The notes beneath the pieces are model-generated. The model worked only from the letters and a program-made list of their open reading frames with translations. It made no database searches and was not told the origin of the DNA. A stretch of DNA of 59,332 nt from a virus, in the IMG/VR virus record IMGVR_UViG_3300007522_000023, positions 1 to 59,332 of that record; one strand, 5' to 3'. Below, piece after piece: positions 8,889 through 17,189 of the stretch. Both the position numbers and the translations under genes were made by a program. Position 1 is the stretch's first letter, and each line of letters begins with the position of its first letter.

Positions 8889-9347
8889 ATGCCAACTCCT
8901 TATAACGGTACTCAGTCACCACTAGAATTTTATGCAATAAATGGTAATACATTATACCCCAACACTGGAAGAATATCAATTATCCAACAAACTAAAATTG
9001 GTACCACCAAATATAACTTCAACGGACCTTATAGGAATCCAGCAATAACTGGTAACCCAAATGACGCATACGGAGTAACAAATTCCAAAGCATTAGCTGA
9101 TTCAGTTACACCTTTCAATGGTAGAGGAACTGGAGATGGTATATCAAATGGTGTATATGCTGCAATTAAAAATTATACTGGTGGTAATACTGAGGATATC
9201 AATGGTGCGGCATCCATGCCTGGTTCTGGACGTGACCCACAAGTTACTCTAAATGCTGGTTTATGGGGATATGGACCAACACCAATAGCTGGTACTGATT
9301 ATACAAAACCTAACACTTCTGCTAATATAGGTCAAGTAATTATTTAA
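8889..9347 (+). CDS. Hypothetical Gly/Asn-rich probable structural protein
   Basis: 152 residues, not recognised. Low in charge and rich in Gly, Asn, Thr, Pro and Tyr, with loop-like phrases such as GPYRNPAITGNPNDAYG and NGRGTGDGISNGVYAA. This composition is usual for small phage tail or decoration proteins (inference). Three bases separate it from the upstream stop. No Cys, no signal peptide and no membrane segment are seen. Confidence 0.6.
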   Translation: MPTPYNGTQSPLEFYAINGNTLYPNTGRISIIQQTKIGTTKYNFNGPYRNPAITGNPNDAYGVTNSKALADSVTPFNGRGTGDGISNGVYAAIKNYTGGNTEDINGAASMPGSGRDPQVTLNAGLWGYGPTPIAGTDYTKPNTSANIGQVII

Positions 9348-9356
9348 AAATAACAA

Positions 9357-9881
9357 ATGAAGCTTTACAATATATATCAAGAAGTTATATTAGAAGAGTC
9401 TAACAAGAAACTTCTGTTAACTGAAGACGTTACTGATAGTCAAATAATCGATGTTATTAAACAAAAAGTTAATGTTAATATCAGATATTTAGATGATGGT
9501 GAAAACACCCCAAGTAAAAGGTATATTCAAATATATGTTTTTGGTATGTTAGAAAATGGTTTTAACGCTGTTAGAGCTTACCAAATAAATGGTGGGTCTA
9601 AAACTGGTAAAAACTACGGTGAGTGGAAGATATTTAGATTGGATAGAATTATTAGTTTTTTACCTACAAAAATGAGGTGGTATAGACCAGTATCAGATTA
9701 TTCTAGTGATATTGATGTTTATAATCCAAATGGAGATATGAAAGGTAATTTTATAAAAGGTCAAAAAGTTAATACTTTTAAAAATATAAAAGCTAGAGTT
9801 AGTTTTGATGATAAACAACCTCAAGCAAATGATGCTGGTGAAGAACCAATTGATAATAAAGGAATAAATAACGAATTATAA
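9357..9881 (+). CDS. WYL-like domain protein with a possible capsid-targeting N-terminus
   Basis: 174 residues. Residues 35-105 (IRYLDDGENTPSKRYIQI, then VRAYQINGGS, then WKIFRLDRI) follow the pattern of WYL domains, which bind nucleic acid or nucleotides in bacterial regulators; no helix-turn-helix is attached. The N-terminus MKLYNIYQEVILEES resembles the short capsid-targeting peptides of T4 internal proteins and contains an I-x-E site of the kind cut by gp21-type proteases. It could therefore be packaged and injected (inference). The stop overlaps the next start by one base. The WYL call rests on motif pattern only. Confidence 0.55.
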   Translation: MKLYNIYQEVILEESNKKLLLTEDVTDSQIIDVIKQKVNVNIRYLDDGENTPSKRYIQIYVFGMLENGFNAVRAYQINGGSKTGKNYGEWKIFRLDRIISFLPTKMRWYRPVSDYSSDIDVYNPNGDMKGNFIKGQKVNTFKNIKARVSFDDKQPQANDAGEEPIDNKGINNEL

Positions 9882-10453
9882 TGACACAACCAGCTCCAGT
9901 TAATTTAGAATCACTTAAAGGAATTCTTGCAAAGTCAAAAGCTGTAATGAATAAAATAAGTGGTTTAGAACCAAAACAAAATTCATCTAGACAACTAAGT
10001 GAGGATTATTCTAATAACTATAGTGAGTCACCATATTATGACGAGAGAGATGAAAGGGAATCAAATTATGACGAGAAACCACAAGTAACTCCATCTATGG
10101 CACCAAAAATTTATACTGACGAACAAGTGATGAATTCAAAACTACCTCAAGCAATTAAAGAAGCCATGATGAAACGTCCTATACCTATGCTACAAGGACC
10201 ACCATCTAGTTTTACTCTTGATGATGTATCTGAATTAGTTGATAAACCTAAACCTACTCAATTAAGAGAAAGTCGTAGAGAGTCTAATTCTGATATGATT
10301 ACAGTTAGTAAAAAAGAACTACAAGAAATGATTAAAGAAGGTGTTGGTCAGTATTTTAAAGATGATTATGAAAAAAGAATCACGGAAACAGCGATTAAAA
10401 GAACCATTAATGTTTTAATTAAAGAAGGTAAACTAAACATGAAAACAAAATAA
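9881..10453 (+). CDS. Hypothetical Ser/Glu/Tyr-rich virion-type protein
   Basis: 190 residues, not recognised. It has a short helical start (ESLKGILAKSKAVMNKI), then a disordered charged region (YSESPYYDERDERES), a Pro-rich middle and a helical C-terminus (SKKELQEMIKEGVGQYF, ETAIKRTINVLIKEG). Low-complexity linkers between helices suggest an adaptor or head/neck-associated protein. It shares one base with the upstream gene and is followed directly by an intrinsic terminator, so it ends this five-gene transcript. Confidence 0.65.
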   Translation: MTQPAPVNLESLKGILAKSKAVMNKISGLEPKQNSSRQLSEDYSNNYSESPYYDERDERESNYDEKPQVTPSMAPKIYTDEQVMNSKLPQAIKEAMMKRPIPMLQGPPSSFTLDDVSELVDKPKPTQLRESRRESNSDMITVSKKELQEMIKEGVGQYFKDDYEKRITETAIKRTINVLIKEGKLNMKTK

Positions 10454-10471
10454 ATAATTTAAAATAAAAAT

Positions 10472-10497
10472 AAAAGGTCTTAATTGACCTTTTTTTA
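10472..10497 (+). terminator. Intrinsic terminator after the small virion-type operon
   Basis: Stem AAAAGGTC / GACCTTTT with loop TTAATT, followed by a T run. It lies just after the stop at 10453 and before the next promoter. Confidence 0.85.
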
Positions 10498-10520
10498 TTT
10501 ACTAATGTTTTTTATATGCT

Positions 10521-10535
10521 ATATTTATGATATTA
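10521..10535 (+). promoter_or_regulatory. Late-promoter-like element (ATATTTATGATATTA)
   Basis: A one- or two-base variant of the window's recurrent ATATTTATAATAAA element, between the terminator and the first glycosyltransferase gene. It overlaps an upstream in-frame ATG (10527), which argues that translation begins further down at 10560. Confidence 0.45.
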
Positions 10536-10559
10536 ACAAAAGTTTTTAATAGAAAATAT

Positions 10560-11828
10560 ATGAGAAAATTAAAAGTATTAGTAGTTCCTAGTGATAGAAC
10601 TGGAGTAGGTTATTTCCGTTCAACAAGCCCACATCTAGCGTTAGAAGCTAACTACCCTAACGAATTCCACGTTGATATAGACCATGAACCAAATTTAGAT
10701 GATGAAGAATGGTTAAGACAATACGATATTGTTCATTACCACAGAACTCTAGGTCATTACGATAACATGCAATTAGTTATTGATAAACTTAACCGTCTAG
10801 GTATTGTTTCTATTATGGATTTGGACGATTATTGGTCACCAGGCGAACACCATCCAGTATACCATTTAATTAAACAAGCTGGCATCGATAAAATGATATT
10901 AAATAATATTAAGATAGCTGAAAATGTTACAACAACTACATCTATATTTGCTGAAGAAATTGCTAAATTTAACAAGAATGTTTTTGTTCTTGCAAACGCA
11001 ATAGACCCAAAAGAAAAACAATATATACCTAATTTAGAACCTTCAAATAGAGTTCGAATTGGGTGGCTAGGTGGTTCTTCACATTTACATGATTTAAAAA
11101 TATTAAACGGTGTAGTTGGTAAATTAAGAATTGAAGGCTTACTGGATAAAGTACAATTTGTTTTATGTGGTTTTGATATTAGAGGTTCGCATACTGAAAT
11201 TGATAATGTAACTGGTGAACAGAAAACTAGGACCATTAAACCAACCGAAAGCGTTTGGTTTCAATATGAAAAGATATTTACAGATGATTATAAAACTGTA
11301 AGTCCAGAATATAAAGATTTTTTAATGAGATTTTCACCTAATGAAGAATATAAAGATATTGCTAATGAAGCTTATAGGCGTGTTTGGACAAAACCAATAT
11401 CATCATATGCTACAAACTATAATTTGTTTGATATCTGTTTAGCACCGATTGAAGATAATATCTTCAATAAAGTTAAATCACAATTAAAAGTAATTGAGGC
11501 TGGTTTTCACCGTAAAGCTATTATTGCTCAAGATTCTGGACCATATCAAATTGATATTAAAAATGCCATTCAATATGGTGGTGGTTTTGATTTAACAGCT
11601 AATGGGATTCTTATAGATTCAAATAAAAATAAAAAAGATTGGTATACTGCTATTAAGAAATTAATTCAAAATCCAGATGTTGTTAAAACATTACAAGATA
11701 ATCTTCACGAAACAATTAAAGATACGTATTCTATGGATAAAGTTACTGAAGAAAGAAGAAAACTATATTTAGATTTAATTGTTTCGAAAAAAAACAAAGT
11801 AGATATTTTAGAACAAAACACGATTTAA
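10560..11828 (+). CDS. GT-B (GT4-like) glycosyltransferase
   Basis: 422 residues from the chosen ATG; the longer frame from 10527 would start inside a promoter-like element. The start MRKLKVLVVPSDRTGVGYFRS is a typical first beta strand and Gly-loop of a GT-B enzyme. IVHYHRTLG closes the N-terminal Rossmann half. The C-terminal half has RIGWLGGSSHLHDL, DICLAPIEDNIFNKVKSQLKVIEAG and a late EAG segment in the position of the nucleotide-sugar-binding E-x7-E region (inference). It heads the glycan gene region, although HD and dUTPase genes separate it from the main cluster. Donor and acceptor are unknown. Confidence 0.8.
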   Translation: MRKLKVLVVPSDRTGVGYFRSTSPHLALEANYPNEFHVDIDHEPNLDDEEWLRQYDIVHYHRTLGHYDNMQLVIDKLNRLGIVSIMDLDDYWSPGEHHPVYHLIKQAGIDKMILNNIKIAENVTTTTSIFAEEIAKFNKNVFVLANAIDPKEKQYIPNLEPSNRVRIGWLGGSSHLHDLKILNGVVGKLRIEGLLDKVQFVLCGFDIRGSHTEIDNVTGEQKTRTIKPTESVWFQYEKIFTDDYKTVSPEYKDFLMRFSPNEEYKDIANEAYRRVWTKPISSYATNYNLFDICLAPIEDNIFNKVKSQLKVIEAGFHRKAIIAQDSGPYQIDIKNAIQYGGGFDLTANGILIDSNKNKKDWYTAIKKLIQNPDVVKTLQDNLHETIKDTYSMDKVTEERRKLYLDLIVSKKNKVDILEQNTI

Positions 11829-11841
11829 TTTTATAAAAATA

Positions 11842-11872
11842 TTGTTTTTATAGTTTATAGTTAGTATATTTG
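11842..11872 (+). promoter_or_regulatory. Host-type Bacteroidetes promoter (TTG-N20-TATATTTG)
   Basis: TTG at 11842-11844 and TATATTTG at 11865-11872 are 20 nt apart, matching the -33 TTTG / -7 TAnnTTTG form of Bacteroidetes housekeeping promoters. Transcription should begin a few bases downstream, past an in-frame ATG at 11874, so the following gene is started at 11904. It differs from the phage's late-type element and suggests early or middle expression. Confidence 0.6.
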
Positions 11873-11903
11873 TATGAATAACAAAATTATAAATTATAAT
11901 ATT

Positions 11904-12461
11904 ATGTCTTTAGAAAGAGTAAAAATAGTGTCTAACTCAAAAAAGTATTTTGACACTGCAAATAAGTTAGGTTTTATGACCGAAGAATTAATAACGTTCT
12001 TAGGTGAACCATTTATTACGGCACCAGCCTCGACAATGACAGACTTACACAACGCATTTGAAGGTGGTCTAATCGACCATCTTCTAAGAGTTGGTTCTTA
12101 TGCTGTTAAATTTAATAACGCATTACCAGAAGAAGAACAAGTTAACCAAACTTCATTACTTAAAGTTTGTCTTTTACACCAAATCGGTAAAGCTCATCTT
12201 TACATACCTTGCATGTCTGAATGGCATAGAAAAAACCAAGGTAAAATGTATGAATTTAATTCTAATATTTCTTCTATGAGAGTAGGTGAAAGAAGTGTAT
12301 ACTATGCATTATCTAATGGGATTAAATTAAATGATGAGGAATTCACAGCTATTTTAAATCATGACAAACTAGATGATAAAATGTCTACTTTCCACAATTC
12401 AACTATTGGTGATTTGTTAAAAAGTGCCATTGTATTTTCAATAAAAAATGAAAAAAAATAA
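11904..12461 (+). CDS. HD-domain-like protein with a substituted metal-binding Asp
   Basis: 185 residues from the ATG at 11904 (MSLERVKIVSNSKKYF). A longer version from 11874 would begin at the promoter itself. The fold signature is that of HD phosphohydrolases: LHNAFEGGLIDHLL, then CLLHQIGKAHLY, then GERSVYYALSNGI and LNDEEFTAILNHD. In the family the third element reads HD(L/I)xK; here the Asp is Gln (HQIGK). Other conserved positions, such as the GHGE His, are also changed (RVGE). Metal-dependent activity may be lost, leaving a nucleotide-binding or regulatory role. It sits six bases upstream of dUTPase, a nucleotide-metabolism context. Confidence 0.7.
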   Translation: MSLERVKIVSNSKKYFDTANKLGFMTEELITFLGEPFITAPASTMTDLHNAFEGGLIDHLLRVGSYAVKFNNALPEEEQVNQTSLLKVCLLHQIGKAHLYIPCMSEWHRKNQGKMYEFNSNISSMRVGERSVYYALSNGIKLNDEEFTAILNHDKLDDKMSTFHNSTIGDLLKSAIVFSIKNEKK

Positions 12462-12467
12462 GAAATA

Positions 12468-13046
12468 ATGGATATATACGAAAGAATGAAATCTAGGATT
12501 TTAGATGTTGCTGATTTATCACATCCTTACACACAAGAAGATTTTGATACGGAGTTTAATAATATAAATGAAATTACAACTGATTTAGATTATTATAAAA
12601 GTAAAATTAATTTTAAAAATGATTCAACAAATGAAGACCCTAAGTACGCAACAAATGGTTCTTCTGGTTTTGATTTAAGAGCTAATTTAGAATCAGATAT
12701 TTTAATCGAATCTGGACACCGATGTATCATACCTACTGGTTTATATTTTGAGATTCCACAAAATACTGAGATTCAAATTAGGTCTAGAAGTGGTTTAGCT
12801 GCAAAAAATGGTGTTGTTGTGTTAAATTCACCTGGCACAATCGACGCAGATTATCGTGGTGAGATTAAAGTAATTTTAATAAACCATAATAATAGCGATT
12901 TTGTAGTCAAACATGGTGATAGAATAGCTCAAGCTGTTGTCGCTTCAGTTATTGCTAATAATCATGTAAAATTAAATAAAGTAGATACTATAGATGAAAA
13001 CACCGAGCGTGGTTCTGGAGGTTTTGGTTCAACTGGTATATTATAA
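12468..13046 (+). CDS. dut: dUTP diphosphatase (dUTPase)
   Basis: 192 residues. The enzyme hydrolyses dUTP to dUMP and PPi, keeping uracil out of phage DNA. All five trimeric-dUTPase motifs are present: GSSGFDLRA (64-72), RSRSGLAAK (105-113), GTIDADYRGEI with the catalytic Asp (123-133), GDRIAQ (150-155) and RGSGGFGSTG (181-190). An N-terminal extension of roughly 45 residues (start MDIYERMKSRILDVADL) is not part of the core and is of unknown use. It lies six bases after the HD-like gene and is likely cotranscribed with it. Confidence 0.95.
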   Translation: MDIYERMKSRILDVADLSHPYTQEDFDTEFNNINEITTDLDYYKSKINFKNDSTNEDPKYATNGSSGFDLRANLESDILIESGHRCIIPTGLYFEIPQNTEIQIRSRSGLAAKNGVVVLNSPGTIDADYRGEIKVILINHNNSDFVVKHGDRIAQAVVASVIANNHVKLNKVDTIDENTERGSGGFGSTGIL

Positions 13047-13070
13047 CTTTATTATTTATTTATTTAAGAG

Positions 13071-13078
13071 TATATTTG
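13071..13078 (+). promoter_or_regulatory. Possible Bacteroidetes -7 box (TATATTTG)
   Basis: TATATTTGTAT, identical to the -7 box before the HD-like gene, ends five bases before the ATG at 13083. No clear -33 TTG is seen at the right distance. If used, the mRNA would be nearly leaderless. Confidence 0.35.
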
Positions 13079-13082
13079 TATC

Positions 13083-14756
13083 ATGGAAAGAAATATAATA
13101 AACGGTATAACTGTTGTTTGTTCATCACAACACGATTTAAAATCACATGAAGAACACATTAAAAAAACTTCTGGTCTACATAATAAAATAGAATTTTTAG
13201 GGTATAAAAATAATGGTGAATTTTCATTAACTGAAATATACAATAAGGGACTATCTAAAGCTTCTAATGATATTGTTGTTTTTTTACATCATGACTTAAC
13301 TATTGAGACTAAACAATGGGGTAAAAAACTATTAAAAACATTTGAGAAGAATCCTCAATATGGTATTTTAGGTGTTGCTGGTACTAAATACATGTCAGAA
13401 AATGGTCAATGGTGGTCTAAAACTAAGAAAATGTATGGGCGTGTTGCGCATACACACGAAGGTAAAACTTGGTTATCTACTTATTCAGATGATTTAGGGC
13501 AATCTATTGAAGAAACTGTGGTTGTTGATGGACTTTTCTTTGCTGTTGATAAAACTAAAATTAAGAGTGATTTCAATAAAGATGTTAAAGGTTTTCATTT
13601 CTATGATGTAACATTTTGTTTTGAAAACTATATTAAAGGTGTTAAAATAGGTGTTATTACCTCCATTAGAATAAATCATAAATCTATTGGTATTACAAAT
13701 GAGCAATGGGAGACTAATAGAATTCAATTTTCTGAAACATTTAAAGATAAATTACCAGTATCTATAAAAAGAGAATTACGTAAAGGTGAAAAATTAAATA
13801 TACTTATTGGATGTTTAAGTTTTGCTAATTATACTGGTTCTGAACTATATGTATTCGAATTAGCTAAACAATTAATTAAAGATAATTGTAATGTTAGTAT
13901 ATGTTCAAATATTGGTGAACCATTACTATCAGCTGCAAATAAATTAGGTGTTAAAATGTATTCACTACAAGAACCACCTAGTTATAAATTAGGTGATGGT
14001 AAGACTAGCATCAACACTCCTAACGGTCCAGTAGTTACTCAAGAAGGTTCACTATATAAAATAAATAATATAGATTTCGATGTGATACATGTAAATCACA
14101 AACCAGTTACTGAGCATCTTTTAAGAATGTTTCCAGACACACCAATGATTTCTTCTATTCATTCTGAAGTTATTAGTTTAGAAGAGCCAGTCTTATCAAC
14201 ACAAATAAAGAAATATATAGCAATACGTCCAGAAATAAAGGAATATATTGTCAATAAATTCGGTGTGGAATCAGATGATGTTTCAGTTATTTATAATCCA
14301 ATAGACGATGAAAAATTTAAACCAGTTATTACACCACCTAGAAAAGGCGGTAAACGCATCTTATTTGTGGGTACTATAGATTACCTAAGAAAACAAACGA
14401 TTCAAGAACTAATAACCGTTACTAAAACAGAAGGTAATGAATTATGGATTGTTGGTAGTAAAAATGAAACTTATTTAGATGAAATGATTGAAGGTCAACA
14501 ACATGTTAAATACTATGAACCAACTCCAAATGTTGAGAAGTATATTCAACAATGTGATGAGACTGCTGGGATATTATTGGGTAGAACAACAATAGAAGGA
14601 TGGATGTGTGGTAAAAAAGGATGGATATATGATATTGATTCTTATGGTAATATTTTATCTAAAGATTTACATGATATACCTTCTGACATTGATAAATTTA
14701 AAAGTGGTAATATTGCTAAAGAGATAATTGATGAATATAAATTAATAATTGAATAA
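13083..14756 (+). CDS. Two-domain glycosyltransferase: GT-A plus GT-B fusion
   Basis: 557 residues with two catalytic-type domains. Residues 1-215 look like a GT2-type GT-A domain: NGITVVCSSQH, VVFLHHDLTIE with an HHD metal-binding motif at 69-71, GILGVAGTKYM, then VVVDGLFFAV and FHFYDVTFCF. Residues from about 235 form a GT4-type GT-B domain: LNILIGCLSFANYTGSELYVFELA, DVIHVNHKP, SVIYNPIDDEKFKP and RILFVGTIDYLRKQT. Near the end GRTTIEGWMCGKKGWIYD stands where the E-x7-E loop lies. Such fusions often add two sugars in succession (inference). It shares a base with the next gene. Confidence 0.8.
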   Translation: MERNIINGITVVCSSQHDLKSHEEHIKKTSGLHNKIEFLGYKNNGEFSLTEIYNKGLSKASNDIVVFLHHDLTIETKQWGKKLLKTFEKNPQYGILGVAGTKYMSENGQWWSKTKKMYGRVAHTHEGKTWLSTYSDDLGQSIEETVVVDGLFFAVDKTKIKSDFNKDVKGFHFYDVTFCFENYIKGVKIGVITSIRINHKSIGITNEQWETNRIQFSETFKDKLPVSIKRELRKGEKLNILIGCLSFANYTGSELYVFELAKQLIKDNCNVSICSNIGEPLLSAANKLGVKMYSLQEPPSYKLGDGKTSINTPNGPVVTQEGSLYKINNIDFDVIHVNHKPVTEHLLRMFPDTPMISSIHSEVISLEEPVLSTQIKKYIAIRPEIKEYIVNKFGVESDDVSVIYNPIDDEKFKPVITPPRKGGKRILFVGTIDYLRKQTIQELITVTKTEGNELWIVGSKNETYLDEMIEGQQHVKYYEPTPNVEKYIQQCDETAGILLGRTTIEGWMCGKKGWIYDIDSYGNILSKDLHDIPSDIDKFKSGNIAKEIIDEYKLIIE

Positions 14757-15706
14757 TGAATTTACTTAAATGGTTTAATAAAAAGATGGCTATTTTAACG
14801 TTAGCTATGGCTAGTGTTGAAAAAAACACATTATCACAATTAGGTGATACAACTCAAGCTACTACTAATAAAATACAAAGAAATAATCAAGGTACTTTGG
14901 CCGATTCACTTAAACAAGGTGAGATTACTCAAGAGGTTTTAGATATGCGTTGGAGAACATATAAAGTTCTTAGAGAAGGTGATAATTTATCTTCAAAAAT
15001 TGTTGGTTACGATGAAAATGGTATGCCAATAGTTAAAACAATTAAAAAGGATAAAAAATCTGGGTTAACTAAAGTTAAAATGGATAGTGAAGATTCATAC
15101 CCTTTAGAGATGCTTTTAGATAATACTGAAATAGTTACAAGTGGTAATAATGCTATGGATAATGAATATATTAGTATATTTGATGAAATAGAGAAAAAAC
15201 AAAACGAAGAAGGTGATGATGTAGCTAGTCATGGTAAGATTAGTTCAAGCGAATTCTTCGCAACAAATAAAACTGAAAAACCAATCATTATCCAACGAGA
15301 TTTTATACCAAAATTCGAAATAGAAAACTATACCAAAAAATTAAATATACGTAAAATAGATGACTCTAAAAGACTTTTAGAGTTTTATGTTAGTGTTTAT
15401 CCAGATGAGTATAATAGAACGTCTAGACTCTTTATTAGTGAGGTTAAGAAAGCTATTGTTGACCCAAGTAAAATAGATATGTTAACATTTTCTAAAGTTA
15501 ATTTTGTTACGTATAAGACTATGGGTGCTAATGATTTCTTAGAGTATCAATATGGAAATATTGAATTTGATAAGATTGTAGAATTTAATGGTCATTATGT
15601 TATTAAATTCATTTCTAATATTGTTATAGATGGTGAAGATACTTTGGAGAAGTTTCGTCAAAATGGTTTAGATAAAAAATATGTGAATAAAGAAGAAAAA
15701 AAATGA
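14756..15706 (+). CDS. Hypothetical protein within the glycosyltransferase run
   Basis: 316 residues, not recognised as a known domain. The N-terminus (LKWFNKKMAILTLAMASVEKN) is mildly hydrophobic but lacks a convincing signal peptidase site. It continues with a helical TLADSLKQGEITQEVLDMRWRTYKVL. The second half (FEIENYTKKLNIRKID, LLEFYVSVYPDEYNR, FDKIVEFNGHYVIKFIS) has mixed alpha/beta character. Its start overlaps the fusion glycosyltransferase stop (TAATG) and its end overlaps the next start by four bases, so it is embedded in the operon. It does not look like a glycosyltransferase and could be a virion protein. Confidence 0.65.
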   Translation: MNLLKWFNKKMAILTLAMASVEKNTLSQLGDTTQATTNKIQRNNQGTLADSLKQGEITQEVLDMRWRTYKVLREGDNLSSKIVGYDENGMPIVKTIKKDKKSGLTKVKMDSEDSYPLEMLLDNTEIVTSGNNAMDNEYISIFDEIEKKQNEEGDDVASHGKISSSEFFATNKTEKPIIIQRDFIPKFEIENYTKKLNIRKIDDSKRLLEFYVSVYPDEYNRTSRLFISEVKKAIVDPSKIDMLTFSKVNFVTYKTMGANDFLEYQYGNIEFDKIVEFNGHYVIKFISNIVIDGEDTLEKFRQNGLDKKYVNKEEKK

Positions 15707-16362
15707 ATTTAGTAATTAAATTTCCAACTAGGAATAGACCACATAAATTTTTAACAGTATTAAATAAGTATATTTCTAAACTAGATGATAAAAATACTAG
15801 AATAATTGTTAGTTGTGATATTGATGATGAGACAATGAATAATGATAATATGAAAGAAATCATATCAGAATATCATACTGTCACATTAAATTTCACGGAT
15901 AATAAATCAAAAATTGCTGCTATAAATGCGGATTTAGAAGGTGTAGATTTTGATATATTATTATTAGCTTCTGATGATATGATTCCACAAGTTAAAGGTT
16001 ATGACTCTATCATCAAAGAAAAGATGGTGACGTTATATCCAGACACAGATGGTGTATTGTGGTTCAACGATGGTTACCAAGGAAATAAATTAAACACTTT
16101 ATCAATTTTAGGTAAAAAATATTATGATAGGTTCAATTATATTTATAACCCAGAATATATTTCAGTTTGGTGTGATAACGAATTTATGGATGTTGCGAAT
16201 ATATTGGGAAAACAAACTTATATTAATGATGTAATAATTAAACACGAACACCCAGATTGGGGTCATGGTGATAGAGATGTTATTCACGGACTTAATTCAA
16301 AACATGAAACACACGATAGAACTCTTTACAATAATAGAAAACTTATTAAATTTGAAATATGA
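15703..16362 (+). CDS. GT-A (GT2-like) glycosyltransferase
   Basis: 219 residues. The start LVIKFPTRNRPHKFLTVLNKYI is a GT2 opening (strand, then T-R-N-R-P). ILLLASDDMIPQ (SDDM at 90-93) is the metal-binding DxD-type motif. VIIKHEHPDWGHGDRD near the end gives a late His ligand commonly seen in such enzymes. It is shorter than many GT2 domains but contains the whole core. It overlaps both neighbours by four bases (ATGA), indicating coupled translation. The sugar is unknown. Confidence 0.75.
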   Translation: MNLVIKFPTRNRPHKFLTVLNKYISKLDDKNTRIIVSCDIDDETMNNDNMKEIISEYHTVTLNFTDNKSKIAAINADLEGVDFDILLLASDDMIPQVKGYDSIIKEKMVTLYPDTDGVLWFNDGYQGNKLNTLSILGKKYYDRFNYIYNPEYISVWCDNEFMDVANILGKQTYINDVIIKHEHPDWGHGDRDVIHGLNSKHETHDRTLYNNRKLIKFEI

Positions 16363-17189
16363 AAGTAGCCTTTAATACAATGTTTAAAAATGAATCTAGA
16401 TTATTAGATGTAGTTTTACCAATATGGTCCAAATATAAAGTTGATTTATTTGTTTTTTACGATGATAATTCAACTGATAATTCTATTGAAATAATAGCAA
16501 AACATTTAGATAAAAGTAGATATGTCATTTTTAATGATAAATTAGAATCTTTTAATGAAGGGTACCAAAGACAAAAAATGATTGATGAAAGTATTCAATT
16601 AGATATGGATATATTACTATGTATTGATGTCGATGAATTACTTACATCAACAATTGTAAACGACTGGGACAACTTCTTAGAAGTTTATAAAACACATGAT
16701 ATGGAATTATTTTGGTATAATAGTGTTAATGATTCGTTAGAAAATTATAGAAATGACCCAGCATATAATAGTAATTATAGAACATTTGTTTTACCAGTGA
16801 CAGATATTGGTAGATTGAACACTTCAAACTATAAATATCACTCACCCAGAACACCTTTTGTTAATTTACCTAAAACACGAAGTAAACATTATGGAGTTAT
16901 TCACTTACAAGCTATTAGTACTAGATATTATGTAATAAAACAATTATGGTATAAACACCATGAATTTGTTAATTATGGTCATAGTGTTGAATTTATTAAT
17001 GAAAGATATGACCCAGTTATTAATGGGTTAAATTTCAATCAAGCTAAAATTAGTGAAGAAATGATTGATGGGATAACTATCGATTTATCTGTTTTTGATA
17101 AATTAGAAGAAGAAAAAGGTTATTTAACATTCATTAAAGAAAATTATAATGAGGAGCTTATTACGTTTGGTAATGAATTTTTATTATGA
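16359..17189 (+). CDS. GT-A glycosyltransferase (GT2/GT92-like)
   Basis: 276 residues. KVAFNTMFKNESRLLDVVLPIW and FVFYDDNSTDNSIEIIAKHL form the nucleotide-binding strand-helix unit. The DxD motif is ILLCIDVDELL (DVDE at 90-93). Late KTRSKHYGVIHLQ and YYVIKQLWYKHHEF supply His residues. The N-x-F-KNE opening and D-D-N-S-T-D recall the GT92/Glyco_tranf_2_4 group (inference). It overlaps both neighbours by four bases. Confidence 0.75.
   Translation: MKVAFNTMFKNESRLLDVVLPIWSKYKVDLFVFYDDNSTDNSIEIIAKHLDKSRYVIFNDKLESFNEGYQRQKMIDESIQLDMDILLCIDVDELLTSTIVNDWDNFLEVYKTHDMELFWYNSVNDSLENYRNDPAYNSNYRTFVLPVTDIGRLNTSNYKYHSPRTPFVNLPKTRSKHYGVIHLQAISTRYYVIKQLWYKHHEFVNYGHSVEFINERYDPVINGLNFNQAKISEEMIDGITIDLSVFDKLEEEKGYLTFIKENYNEELITFGNEFLL

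Noticed and set aside
11874-11903. ATG at 11874 as start of the HD-like gene
   Set aside because: It is only two bases after the -7 box, before or at the expected transcription start; the next in-frame ATG at 11904 fits the leader lengths seen elsewhere.
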